DNA of 12,229 nt from an uncultured Eubacteriales bacterium. GTDB taxonomy: Bacteria > Bacillota > Clostridia > Oscillospirales > Acutalibacteraceae. A program made the position numbers and the translations under genes. Of the stretch, positions 6,328 through 12,229 are shown piece after piece; within the stretch, counting starts at the first letter, position 1; every line of letters begins with the position of its first letter. The stretch covers positions 1 through 12,229 of the forward strand of contig ONWP01000016.1 of assembly GCA_900321595.1 (NCBI GenBank), written 5' to 3'. Under the pieces are notes generated by a model. The model saw nothing but the letters and a program-made list of their open reading frames with translations. It was not told the DNA's origin and ran no database searches.

Positions 6328-7161
6328 ATGAAACGAACAACGGTGATCATAGCGATAATCGGACTGGCCGTCAGCGTGCTGTTTGCCGCCTGCGGCAAGA
6401 AGACGGGTGACGGCGAGACCATGCGGTTCGAGCCGATGTCCTTCCCGGCGCCGGTGCCGATCAGCGAAGAGACGCTGTCTGTGGAGGCCGTTTCCGGCGC
6501 GGTGACCACGAAGAAAGCCGTGACGACGACAAAGGCGGCGACCACGACGAAGGCCGCGACCACAACAAAGGCCGCCGCGACGACGACAAAGGCCGCGACG
6601 ACCGCCGCGCGTCCCACCACCAGACCGGCGACGACCGCCGCGCCCGCGACCCAGCGTCCGACCCAGGCGCCGACGACCCAGCGTCCGACGCAGCCGCCCA
6701 CGACCGTCGGCCCGACGGCGTATCATTCGCCTGACGGAACGTTTACCGCGAGGGACACAAACGTTCTGGTCGGCAATATTCTGCTTGAGCTTGAAAAACC
6801 CTGGAACGATCGTCAGAAACAGATCGGGTCTTCTTTCTCGCTGAAAAAGGAACCCAGCTGTCACGGAGACGATTACGACAATGTTTATGATTATGAGGGG
6901 ACGATCCTTTTCCGCACTTATTTCAACAACGGTGTGGAAACACTCTATGGAATCGATATGCATGATCCCTACTATGCCACATCGAAGGGGATCCGCGTCG
7001 GCTCGACCGAATCTGAGGTGCTGACGAAGTACGGAATTGCCCCGCAGGAAAAGAATGATTACCGGATCACCTACAAGGACGGGAACTATACCATCAATTT
7101 CCAGCTTTCTGACGGGATCGTGGAGGAGATCGACATCAGCAGCGCCGGCAGCGAGGGCTGA
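6328..7161 (+). CDS. Lipoprotein with Thr/Lys/Ala linker and C-terminal globular domain of unknown function
   Basis: A 277-residue protein with a lipoprotein signal (MKRTTVIIAIIGLAVSVLFAAC, lipidated Cys22). The -3 residue is Phe, slightly off the usual lipobox. Residues 60-129 form a low-complexity linker: four TTTKAA units, then TTRPATTAAP and two copies of TQRPTQ(A/P)PT. It is probably extended in the wall and possibly O-glycosylated. The globular part (131-270) opens with YHSPDGTFTA and includes KGIRVGSTESEVLTKYG (220-236), a motif reminiscent of small lipoprotein domains that use a GxTxxEVxxxYG turn, then two beta strands (YRITYKDG, YTINFQLSDG). I do not recognise a catalytic site. AAAGGAG at 6311-6317 sets the start, 5 nt after the DHHW gene. 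It is the last gene before a terminator and a plausible surface partner of the acetylation machinery. Confidence 0.82.
   Translation: MKRTTVIIAIIGLAVSVLFAACGKKTGDGETMRFEPMSFPAPVPISEETLSVEAVSGAVTTKKAVTTTKAATTTKAATTTKAAATTTKAATTAARPTTRPATTAAPATQRPTQAPTTQRPTQPPTTVGPTAYHSPDGTFTARDTNVLVGNILLELEKPWNDRQKQIGSSFSLKKEPSCHGDDYDNVYDYEGTILFRTYFNNGVETLYGIDMHDPYYATSKGIRVGSTESEVLTKYGIAPQEKNDYRITYKDGNYTINFQLSDGIVEEIDISSAGSEG
6523..6597 (+). repeat. Tandem TTTKAA coding repeats in the lipoprotein linker
   Basis: Four units of about 18 nt, each encoding Thr-Thr-Thr-Lys-Ala-Ala, run head to tail; the third has one extra Ala codon. Synonymous differences (aca/acg/acc, gcc/gcg) show that the copies have diverged. 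The array is in frame, so changes in unit number would only alter linker length. Confidence 0.85.
6649..6702 (+). repeat. Two 27-nt tandem repeats in the lipoprotein linker
   Basis: Copies at 6649-6675 and 6676-6702 encode TQRPTQAPT and TQRPTQPPT. They differ at only a few bases, suggesting a recent duplication. They extend the Thr/Pro-rich spacer between the lipid anchor and the globular domain. Confidence 0.82.
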
Positions 7162-7210
7162 GCGCGCCCGCGGCAAACGCGGTTACGACTCATATCAGAC
7201 AAGAGAAAAG

Positions 7211-7245
7211 ATATGCCGATTTCAATGGTCGGCATATTTTTTATT
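7211..7245 (+). terminator. Rho-independent terminator of the envelope operon
   Basis: ATATGCCGA at 7211-7219 pairs perfectly with TCGGCATAT at 7229-7237 around a 9-nt loop, followed by a run of T (TTTTTT at 7237-7242, then ATT). It lies 49 nt after the lipoprotein stop codon and just before the next promoter, so it separates the two plus-strand operons. The A-rich flank upstream gives a partial U-tract on the other strand, but no gene there needs one. Confidence 0.93.
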
Positions 7246-7254
7246 AAAAAAAGC

Positions 7255-7283
7255 TTGTACGACTTTCTTTTTTATGGTATGAT
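7255..7283 (+). promoter_or_regulatory. Extended -10 sigma-A promoter of the aminotransferase-ispF-cdaA-cdaR operon
   Basis: TATGAT at 7278-7283 matches the -10 consensus at five of six positions and is preceded by TGG at 7275-7277, an extended -10 (TGn) element. TTGTAC at 7255-7260 is a weak -35 at 17-nt spacing. Transcription would start near 7290, leaving about 39 nt of leader with GGGGAGGA as ribosome binding site. The promoter lies directly downstream of the preceding terminator. Confidence 0.7.
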
Positions 7284-7328
7284 ACAAGGTGAATTTGTAT
7301 ACACACCGGCAGGGGAGGAACACGCAAA

Positions 7329-8600
7329 ATGGAACTGCGGGATATGACGAGACAGGAGCTCGAGGCCTTCGCGGCCGCGCAGCAGAAGGAATATGACCGG
7401 ATCGACGCGCTCGGTCTGGAGATCAATATGGCGCGGGGGAAGCCCTGCCCGAAGCAGCTCGACGCTTCCGAAGCGCTTTTCAAGGACGTTTACAGCGTGG
7501 CCAGCTATATTGACGACGACGGTCTGGATACGCGCAACTACGGCGGTCTTTACGGCATCGAGGCGGCCAGAGCCTTTTTCGGCGAGCTGCTCGATATGCC
7601 GTCGAAGAACGTCATCGTCGGCGGCAGCGCCAGTCTGCAGCTGATGTACGATTTTCTCGCGCAGTGCTGTCTGAGCGGCATCGGCGGATGCGTGCCCTGG
7701 AGTCAGCAGCCCGGCGCGAAATTCCTGTGCGTGGTGCCCGGCTACGACCGGCACTTCGCCATCACGGAATATCTGGGTCTTGAGATGGTCAACGTCCCCA
7801 TTCTGGAGGACGGGCCCGACATGGATCTGGTCGAGGAGCTGGTGAAGGACGCGCGCGTCAAGGGCATGTTCTGCGTGCCGAAGTATTCCAATCCGGACGG
7901 CATCACCTATTCAGACGCTGTGGTGCAGCGTCTGGCGCGGCTCGAACCCGCCGCGAAGGATTTCCGTGTCATCTGGGACAACGCCTATCTGGTGCACGAC
8001 CTCTACGACGAGGGCGACAAGCTCCTGAATATCTTCACCGAGGCCGCCAAATACGGGCATGAGGACTACTTTGTCGAGTTCGCTTCGACCTCAAAGATCA
8101 CCTTTGCCGGCGCGGGCATCTCCTGCGTGTGCGCCAGCGACGCCAATATCGCGGCCATCGGCAAACGGATGTATTATCAGATCATCAGCTTTGATAAGAT
8201 GAATCAGCTGCGCCACGTGCGGGCGATCCCGGACATGGCGGCGCTCAAGGCGCACATGCGCCGGCACGCGGATATCCTGCGCCCCAAATTCGACGCGGTG
8301 CTGGAGGTGCTCGAAAGCGAGCTTTCCGGCCTGGGCATCGCCCGGTGGCACAAGCCCATGGGCGGCTACTTCATCGGACTCAAGGTCGACGTCGGCTCCG
8401 CAAAGTACGCGGGCGTGCTGTGCAAGGACGCCGGTCTGACGCTCACCAACGTCGGCGCGGCGTTCCCCTACGGCTTCGATCCGGAGGACTGTGAGATCCG
8501 CATCGCGCCCAGCTACCCGTCAGAGGACGATCTGCGGCTGGCCACGCACCTGCTCTGCACCGCCGTGAAGCTGGCGGCCGCGCGGGAGCTGCTCAAATGA
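7329..8600 (+). CDS. PLP-dependent aminotransferase, aspartate aminotransferase class Ic type
   Basis: A 423-residue cytoplasmic fold-type I aminotransferase resembling the Asp_aminotransf family (class Ic). Motifs in order: INMARGKPCP (32-41), YGGLYGIEAAR (71-81), the cofactor phosphate region GGSASLQLMYDF (98-109), VPKYSNPDGITYS (183-195, with Asn188), VIWDNAYLVHDL (214-225, with Asp217 and Tyr220 as cofactor contacts), STSKITFAGAGIS (253-265, with Lys256 as the Schiff-base lysine) and RIAPSYP (391-397, with Arg391 as the substrate-carboxylate arginine). All key residues are present, so it should be active. Substrate is uncertain: aspartate and 2-oxoglutarate are the usual guess for this type. 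GGGGAGGA at 7312-7319 precedes the ATG. It is the first gene of its operon, and its stop overlaps the ispF start (ATGA). Confidence 0.92.
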   Translation: MELRDMTRQELEAFAAAQQKEYDRIDALGLEINMARGKPCPKQLDASEALFKDVYSVASYIDDDGLDTRNYGGLYGIEAARAFFGELLDMPSKNVIVGGSASLQLMYDFLAQCCLSGIGGCVPWSQQPGAKFLCVVPGYDRHFAITEYLGLEMVNVPILEDGPDMDLVEELVKDARVKGMFCVPKYSNPDGITYSDAVVQRLARLEPAAKDFRVIWDNAYLVHDLYDEGDKLLNIFTEAAKYGHEDYFVEFASTSKITFAGAGISCVCASDANIAAIGKRMYYQIISFDKMNQLRHVRAIPDMAALKAHMRRHADILRPKFDAVLEVLESELSGLGIARWHKPMGGYFIGLKVDVGSAKYAGVLCKDAGLTLTNVGAAFPYGFDPEDCEIRIAPSYPSEDDLRLATHLLCTAVKLAAARELLK

Positions 8601-9091
8601 GGATCGGGCACGGGTACGACGTGCATCGCTTCGCGCCGGACCGGCCGCTGATGCTCGGCGGCGTAGAGGTGCCGTATGAATACGGGCTGCTGGGGCACTC
8701 CGACGCGGACGTGCTGCTGCATGCCGTGTGCGACGCGCTTCTGGGCGCCGCGGCGCTCGGCGACATCGGGCGCCATTTCCCGGATACCGACGAGCGGTAC
8801 CGGGGCATCGACAGCAAGCTGCTGCTGCGCCATGTGGCGGAGCTCCTGCGCGGGCGCGGGTTCGCGCCGGTGAATATCGACTGCACCGTCATCGCGCAGA
8901 AGCCGAAGCTGGCGCCGTATATTCCCGCCATGACGGCGTGCATCGCGGACTGCTGCGGGATCGACGCCGACTGTGTGAACGTCAAGGCGACGACCGAGGA
9001 GGGACTCGGGTTCACCGGACGTCTGGAGGGCGTCAGCGCGCACGCGGTCTGCCTCATTGAAAAAACGAAAGCGGGAGGAGATACGATTTGA
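8597..9091 (+). CDS. ispF: 2-C-methyl-D-erythritol 2,4-cyclodiphosphate synthase
   Basis: A 164-residue enzyme of the MEP pathway. It converts 4-diphosphocytidyl-2-C-methyl-D-erythritol 2-phosphate to the cyclodiphosphate with release of CMP, working as a cytoplasmic trimer. The zinc ligands are Asp8 and His10 in MRIGHGYDVHRF and His42 in DVLLHAVCDALLGAAALGDIG. GHSDAD (33-38), DIGRHFPDTD (56-65), KPKLAPYIPAM (102-112) and TTEEGLGFTGRLEG (132-145) complete the family signature. Length is typical and no ispD fusion is present. The start overlaps the aminotransferase stop in ATGA with GGGAG 8 nt upstream, so translation is coupled. The 3' end overlaps the cdaA start in TTGA. No other MEP pathway gene is in the window. 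Confidence 0.97.
   Translation: MRIGHGYDVHRFAPDRPLMLGGVEVPYEYGLLGHSDADVLLHAVCDALLGAAALGDIGRHFPDTDERYRGIDSKLLLRHVAELLRGRGFAPVNIDCTVIAQKPKLAPYIPAMTACIADCCGIDADCVNVKATTEEGLGFTGRLEGVSAHAVCLIEKTKAGGDTI
9073..9080 (+). promoter_or_regulatory. Ribosome binding site that fixes the TTG start of cdaA
   Basis: GGGAGGAG at 9073-9080, inside the end of ispF, lies 7 nt before TTG at 9088. No ATG is available at a suitable distance; the nearest alternative, GTG at 9097, is 16 nt away. This makes TTG the likely initiation codon. Confidence 0.8.
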
Positions 9092-9999
9092 TCCCTGTGC
9101 AAACGCTGACAGTACGCGATACGCTGGTCACGGTCTGGGAGCGCTTCGCGGGAGCCGTGACAAGCTTCCACTCCGTCAAGGACGCCATCGACATTCTGCT
9201 GGTGGCGATGCTCGTCTACGCCCTGATCATTTCGCTGCGCCGCAGTCAGTCCATCCAGATCCTGAAGGGTCTTGCGCTGCTGGTCGTGTTCTACCTGATC
9301 GTCAACGTGTTCGAGATGAACGCGTCCAAGTTCATCCTGCAGCGCGTTTTCGGCAATATTCTCGTTATACTGGTCGTGATCTTTTCCGGCGAGATCCGGC
9401 AGATCCTGGAGCGGGTCGGTCACCGGAATCTGTCGCTTCACGCGCTGTTTACCTCGCGCGGCGACAACCGCGAGGACGTGTACAATATGATCAACGACGT
9501 CTGCCGCGCCTGCTCTGACATGAGCCGCGATCACATCGGTTCGCTGATGGTCTTCCAGCGCCGCTCCTATCTGGGCGACCTGACGAAGAAGGCCGTCAAG
9601 CTGGATTCTCTGGTGTCGGAGGATATGCTCGAGAGCGTATTCTTCCCGAACGCGGCGCTGCACGACGGCGCGATCGTCATTGACGGCAACCGGATCGTCG
9701 CGGCCAGATGCATCGTCCCTCTGCAGAATGAAAAAGAGGTCACGGAGCACGTCGGCACGCGTCACCGCGCCGCCATCGAGATCAGCCGCACGAGCGACGC
9801 GGTCGCCGTGGTCACCAGTGAGGAGACGGGGATCATCTCCATCGCCGTGGAAGGCAGGCTGGAACGCGGGCTGACCGACGCGGATCTGCGGCAGCGGCTG
9901 GTCGATCTGCTGGTCGAGACGACGCCCGAGGCGCAGACCAAGAAGGCCAAGAGCATCTTCCGGCGGAATAAGCGCTCCGGAGGTGACGAGGATGCCTGA
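9088..9999 (+). CDS. cdaA: Diadenylate cyclase CdaA (DacA), membrane-bound c-di-AMP synthase
   Basis: A 303-residue membrane enzyme that makes cyclic di-AMP from two ATP. Three hydrophobic segments (about 33-50, 58-75 and 88-101) precede a cytoplasmic DisA_N/DAC domain (about 115-260). The domain carries LHDGAIVID (191-199) with the DGA motif, GTRHRAAI (223-230) with the RHR motif, and SEETGIISIA (244-253). The catalytic motifs are intact. One oddity: the residue after RHRAAI is Glu231, where CdaA proteins I know have Gly. The C-terminal tail (284-303) is Lys/Arg-rich. The start is TTG, overlapping the ispF stop, with a strong ribosome binding site. The 3' end overlaps cdaR by 8 nt, the usual gene order for these partners. 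Known role: c-di-AMP controls potassium and osmolyte uptake and wall homeostasis. Confidence 0.95.
   Translation: MIPVQTLTVRDTLVTVWERFAGAVTSFHSVKDAIDILLVAMLVYALIISLRRSQSIQILKGLALLVVFYLIVNVFEMNASKFILQRVFGNILVILVVIFSGEIRQILERVGHRNLSLHALFTSRGDNREDVYNMINDVCRACSDMSRDHIGSLMVFQRRSYLGDLTKKAVKLDSLVSEDMLESVFFPNAALHDGAIVIDGNRIVAARCIVPLQNEKEVTEHVGTRHRAAIEISRTSDAVAVVTSEETGIISIAVEGRLERGLTDADLRQRLVDLLVETTPEAQTKKAKSIFRRNKRSGGDEDA
9979..9986 (+). promoter_or_regulatory. Ribosome binding site that decides the cdaR start
   Basis: GGAGGTGA at 9979-9986 sits 5 nt before ATG at 9992. An in-frame GTG at 9983 lies inside this site and cannot be served by it, so the ATG is the start. The site is within the last codons of cdaA. 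Confidence 0.85.
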
Positions 10000-11047
10000 G
10001 CAGAAAAAGAGCGCAGATAAGAAGCTCCTGCGCAAGCTTGCCGACCTCAAACAGGACAAGCGGTTCCTGTTCCTGTTCTCACTGATCATCGCTTTCTTCG
10101 TCTGGGTGGTCGTCGCCATGTACGCGAGCCCGGAGGAGGTCTATACGATCTACAATGTGCCCATCACCGTCGATACGACGGATACAGTCGTGTCGCAGAA
10201 GGGCTATACCAATTTCTGGCAGAGCGACACCACCGTGGACGTCACCGTCACGGGACCCCGCTATCAGGTGACGAATCTCACCGCGGACGACATCCTGGCC
10301 GAGGCGCGGCTGGGCAACGTCTCCTCCACCGGCGTGTCGAGCCTTCCGCTGCGCGTGAGCGTGATCGGCGAGCCCGTGGACGTCGAGGTCTCCAATATCA
10401 GCAAGACGACGATCCAGGTCTACTTTGACGTCCTGCGTGAAAAGGCGTTCAACGTCACCGTGAACGAGGATCTGATCAAAACGCATATCGCCGACGGCTA
10501 TGTGCTGCGGGAAGCTGCGCTTTCCGTCGCCGCCGTGACGCTCACGGGTCCCGCCACTGAGGTGGACAAGATCGTCAGCGTCAGCGCGGATCCCGATTTC
10601 GGGACCGACGCGCTTTACAAGAGCACATCTGTCCCTGTAACATTCAGCTTTTCCGGCGAGTCGAGTGCGGACACGGTTTCCGCGAACAAATACGTCACGG
10701 TGTCGGAGCTGATGAACAATCAGGAATACTCCCTGCGCGTGGGGATCGACCGGCAGGTTTCCCTGCCGCCCTACGTTGTGTTCTCCGGCACGCCCGCCGG
10801 GAAGGTCAACGTCTCCTTCGACGCGGAAAACGTGGCGCTTCTGGTGGATACGGACGCGACGTTCGATGCGCAGCGTCTGCAGCTGCTCACGGTGGATTAC
10901 GCGGATCTGACGCAGGGAACCAATGAATTTAACGTGAAGCTGGAGGATGTCACGCTGCCGCGGGGCGTGCGGTTTGCCGCGCCGCAGTCGAGCGTGACGG
11001 TAACAGTTGCCTATGAACCGGATACAACAACAGACGCTTCGCAGTAA
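9992..11047 (+). CDS. cdaR: CdaR, YbbR-domain regulator of CdaA
   Basis: A 351-residue membrane protein. A Lys-rich cytoplasmic N-terminus (1-23) is followed by one transmembrane helix (about 25-44, FLFLFSLIIAFFVWVVVAMY). The extracytoplasmic part consists of repeated all-beta YbbR domains starting near 50 (YTIYNVPITVD), with repeating units such as VDVTVTGPRYQVTNLTADDI, AAVTLTGPATEVDKIVSVSAD and FSGTPAGKVNVSFDAENV. About three YbbR units fit; the B. subtilis protein is longer, with four. Known role: CdaR binds and modulates CdaA at the membrane. It directly follows cdaA with an 8-nt overlap. The C-terminus ends in a Thr/Asp-rich tail and overlaps the start of the next lipoprotein gene by 35 nt. 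Confidence 0.93.
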   Translation: MPEQKKSADKKLLRKLADLKQDKRFLFLFSLIIAFFVWVVVAMYASPEEVYTIYNVPITVDTTDTVVSQKGYTNFWQSDTTVDVTVTGPRYQVTNLTADDILAEARLGNVSSTGVSSLPLRVSVIGEPVDVEVSNISKTTIQVYFDVLREKAFNVTVNEDLIKTHIADGYVLREAALSVAAVTLTGPATEVDKIVSVSADPDFGTDALYKSTSVPVTFSFSGESSADTVSANKYVTVSELMNNQEYSLRVGIDRQVSLPPYVVFSGTPAGKVNVSFDAENVALLVDTDATFDAQRLQLLTVDYADLTQGTNEFNVKLEDVTLPRGVRFAAPQSSVTVTVAYEPDTTTDASQ

Positions 11048-12229
11048 GCGCCTGCGGCTGGCGTGCCTGGCGGTCTGCGTGCTGCTGCTCATGACCGGCT
11101 GCTCGCGGTTTATCCCGGTTCCGGCCGAAAACCTTGTGCGGCCGCCCCGTCTGGGCGGGACGAACGCGCTGCTCGAGGCAGCGTTTGAAAAACATGTGCA
11201 GCAGGGCGAATACGTCCTGCGGTACCCGGCGTCCGGCGTGAACAAGACCGCGTATGTGCGATATGACTGCGACGGGGACGGGCTGGATGAGGCGCTCGTC
11301 TTCTACAGCCTGCGAAGCGAGGAAATGGTCGTGCGCATGTGCATGATGGACTTTGACGGCACAGACTGGACCGCCGCGGACGATCTGGTCGGCGACGGCC
11401 CGGACGTGTACAGCGTCGATTTCCTGGATCTGGACAATAACGGGATCAGCGAGATCCTGGTCGGATGGACGAGTCTGGACGCCAAGAGCAACAAGCATCT
11501 GACGGTCTACGGCACCGAAGCCGGCGCGTTCGCCTATCATGCCGTCGGCATGGAATCCTACACGGAGCTGTATTCCGTGGATATGGACGCGGACGGACAG
11601 ACGGAGCTGCTGCTGACGCTCATCACCTCCGGCGCTGACAAGTATTCCGTCGAGTGCAAGCTGTTCAAGTTCCTGGACAGCGGCGGCGGCAGCAGTCTGG
11701 AGCTGCGGGGCCAGACGGAGCTGTACAGCGAGACGGTCTCCTTCGACGGCTTCCAGAGCGAAAAACAGGACGGCGTCGTCCGCGTTTACATCGATGAAAA
11801 CGCCGGTTCGACGCATCTGACGGAGATCGTCTACTGGGACGCGCAGAGCACGAATCTCGCGCGGGCTATGACGCTCGATCCCACGACGCTGGCGTCGAGC
11901 CCGGTGGCGAGAAGCCTGCCGATCAAATGCCGCGACGTGGACGGCGACGGCACCATCGAGGTGCCCTCCACGGCGGTGCTGGCGGAAAGCCGCGTACTGG
12001 CTGTGGAGCCTGATGCGGAGGACGAGCCGGTTTACGTGGTCACCTGGTCGCGTTTCGGCGCGGAGGGCTTCACGCCTGTGACGACCTATGTGGAGAATAC
12101 GGCCGGCGGCTACCGGTTTACGTTTGAAGAGCAGGAGTCGGAGCTGTTCCGGATCACGATCGACCCGGAGCACGGGCTGATGCGGTTTGACGAGGCCAGA
12201 CCGGAGGGCGAGACGCTGTTTACCATCTA
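11013..12229 (+). CDS. Lipoprotein with FG-GAP/VCBS-like acidic repeats (3' end beyond window)
   Basis: The frame stays open for 405 codons to the right edge. Residues 1-30 form a lipoprotein signal: a basic n-region (MNRIQQQTLRSKRLRL), a hydrophobic core and MTGC with lipidated Cys30. The mature part holds four short acidic calcium-type repeats, at residues 85-93 (DCDGDGLDE), 139-147 (DLDNNGISE), 190-198 (DMDADGQTE) and 308-316 (DVDGDGTIE). Each lies at the end of a beta strand, as in FG-GAP/VCBS integrin-like propeller repeats. No catalytic motif is recognised. The ATG overlaps the last 35 nt of cdaR in another frame and has no good ribosome binding site, so translation likely depends on coupling; TTG at 11007 is a possible alternative. 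Position suggests a surface partner of the c-di-AMP module. That is inference. Confidence 0.85.
   Translation, partial: MNRIQQQTLRSKRLRLACLAVCVLLLMTGCSRFIPVPAENLVRPPRLGGTNALLEAAFEKHVQQGEYVLRYPASGVNKTAYVRYDCDGDGLDEALVFYSLRSEEMVVRMCMMDFDGTDWTAADDLVGDGPDVYSVDFLDLDNNGISEILVGWTSLDAKSNKHLTVYGTEAGAFAYHAVGMESYTELYSVDMDADGQTELLLTLITSGADKYSVECKLFKFLDSGGGSSLELRGQTELYSETVSFDGFQSEKQDGVVRVYIDENAGSTHLTEIVYWDAQSTNLARAMTLDPTTLASSPVARSLPIKCRDVDGDGTIEVPSTAVLAESRVLAVEPDAEDEPVYVVTWSRFGAEGFTPVTTYVENTAGGYRFTFEEQESELFRITIDPEHGLMRFDEARPEGETLFTI

Noticed and set aside
7168..7182. CCGCG/CGCGG hairpin just after the lipoprotein stop as a second terminator
   Set aside because: The stem is only 5 bp and no run of T follows. 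The real terminator is at 7211-7245.
9983..9991. GTG at 9983 as the cdaR start
   Set aside because: It lies inside the GGAGGTGA ribosome binding site, and the ATG at 9992 has ideal spacing from that site.
10079..12173. Minus-strand open frames of 388 and 407 codons opposite cdaR and the final lipoprotein gene
   Set aside because: They have the same low-complexity Arg/His/Gln composition, overlap each other in different frames, and lie opposite genes with clear signal peptides and domain motifs.

Overview
The window looks like chromosome of a GC-rich member of the Clostridia, probably an Oscillospiraceae/Ruminococcaceae-type anaerobe. The pointers are GGAGG-type ribosome binding sites on most genes, a cdaA-cdaR (c-di-AMP) pair, a type Ic aspartate aminotransferase, dockerin-like calcium repeats, an MBOAT/DHHW acetylation pair of the Firmicutes kind, and lipoproteins with Thr-rich linkers. 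The taxonomic placement is inference; no rRNA or other marker gene is present. There are no tRNAs, CRISPR arrays, insertion sequences or phage genes.

Region 1 (1-2300, minus strand) is a compact three-gene operon: a Gfo/Idh/MocA oxidoreductase, a ThuA-like protein, then a second Gfo/Idh/MocA oxidoreductase cut by the left edge. The two intergenic gaps are 13 nt each. The set suggests oxidation and processing of a sugar, glycoside or polyol, substrate unknown.

Region 2 (2301-7245) starts in a divergent control region with a near-consensus sigma-A promoter (TTGACT-16-TATAAT). It runs plus-strand through four tightly packed envelope genes: a secreted dockerin-like/transglutaminase-like protein, an AlgI-type MBOAT O-acyltransferase, an AlgJ/AlgX-like DHHW protein, and a lipoprotein with a Thr/Lys/Ala linker. 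It ends at a clear rho-independent terminator. The MBOAT and DHHW pair probably O-acetylate an extracytoplasmic glycan. The other two gene products are exported or anchored partners of unknown role.

Region 3 (7246-12229) has its own extended -10 promoter. It encodes a type Ic aminotransferase, IspF (MEP isoprenoid pathway), the diadenylate cyclase CdaA, its membrane regulator CdaR, and a lipoprotein with four FG-GAP/VCBS-like acidic repeats that is cut by the right edge. These five genes overlap at every junction (4, 4, 8 and 35 nt), so they are very likely co-transcribed and translationally coupled. The lipoprotein sits directly after cdaR, where glmM is often found in other Firmicutes. It is the best candidate here for an undescribed partner of c-di-AMP signalling, though only by position.
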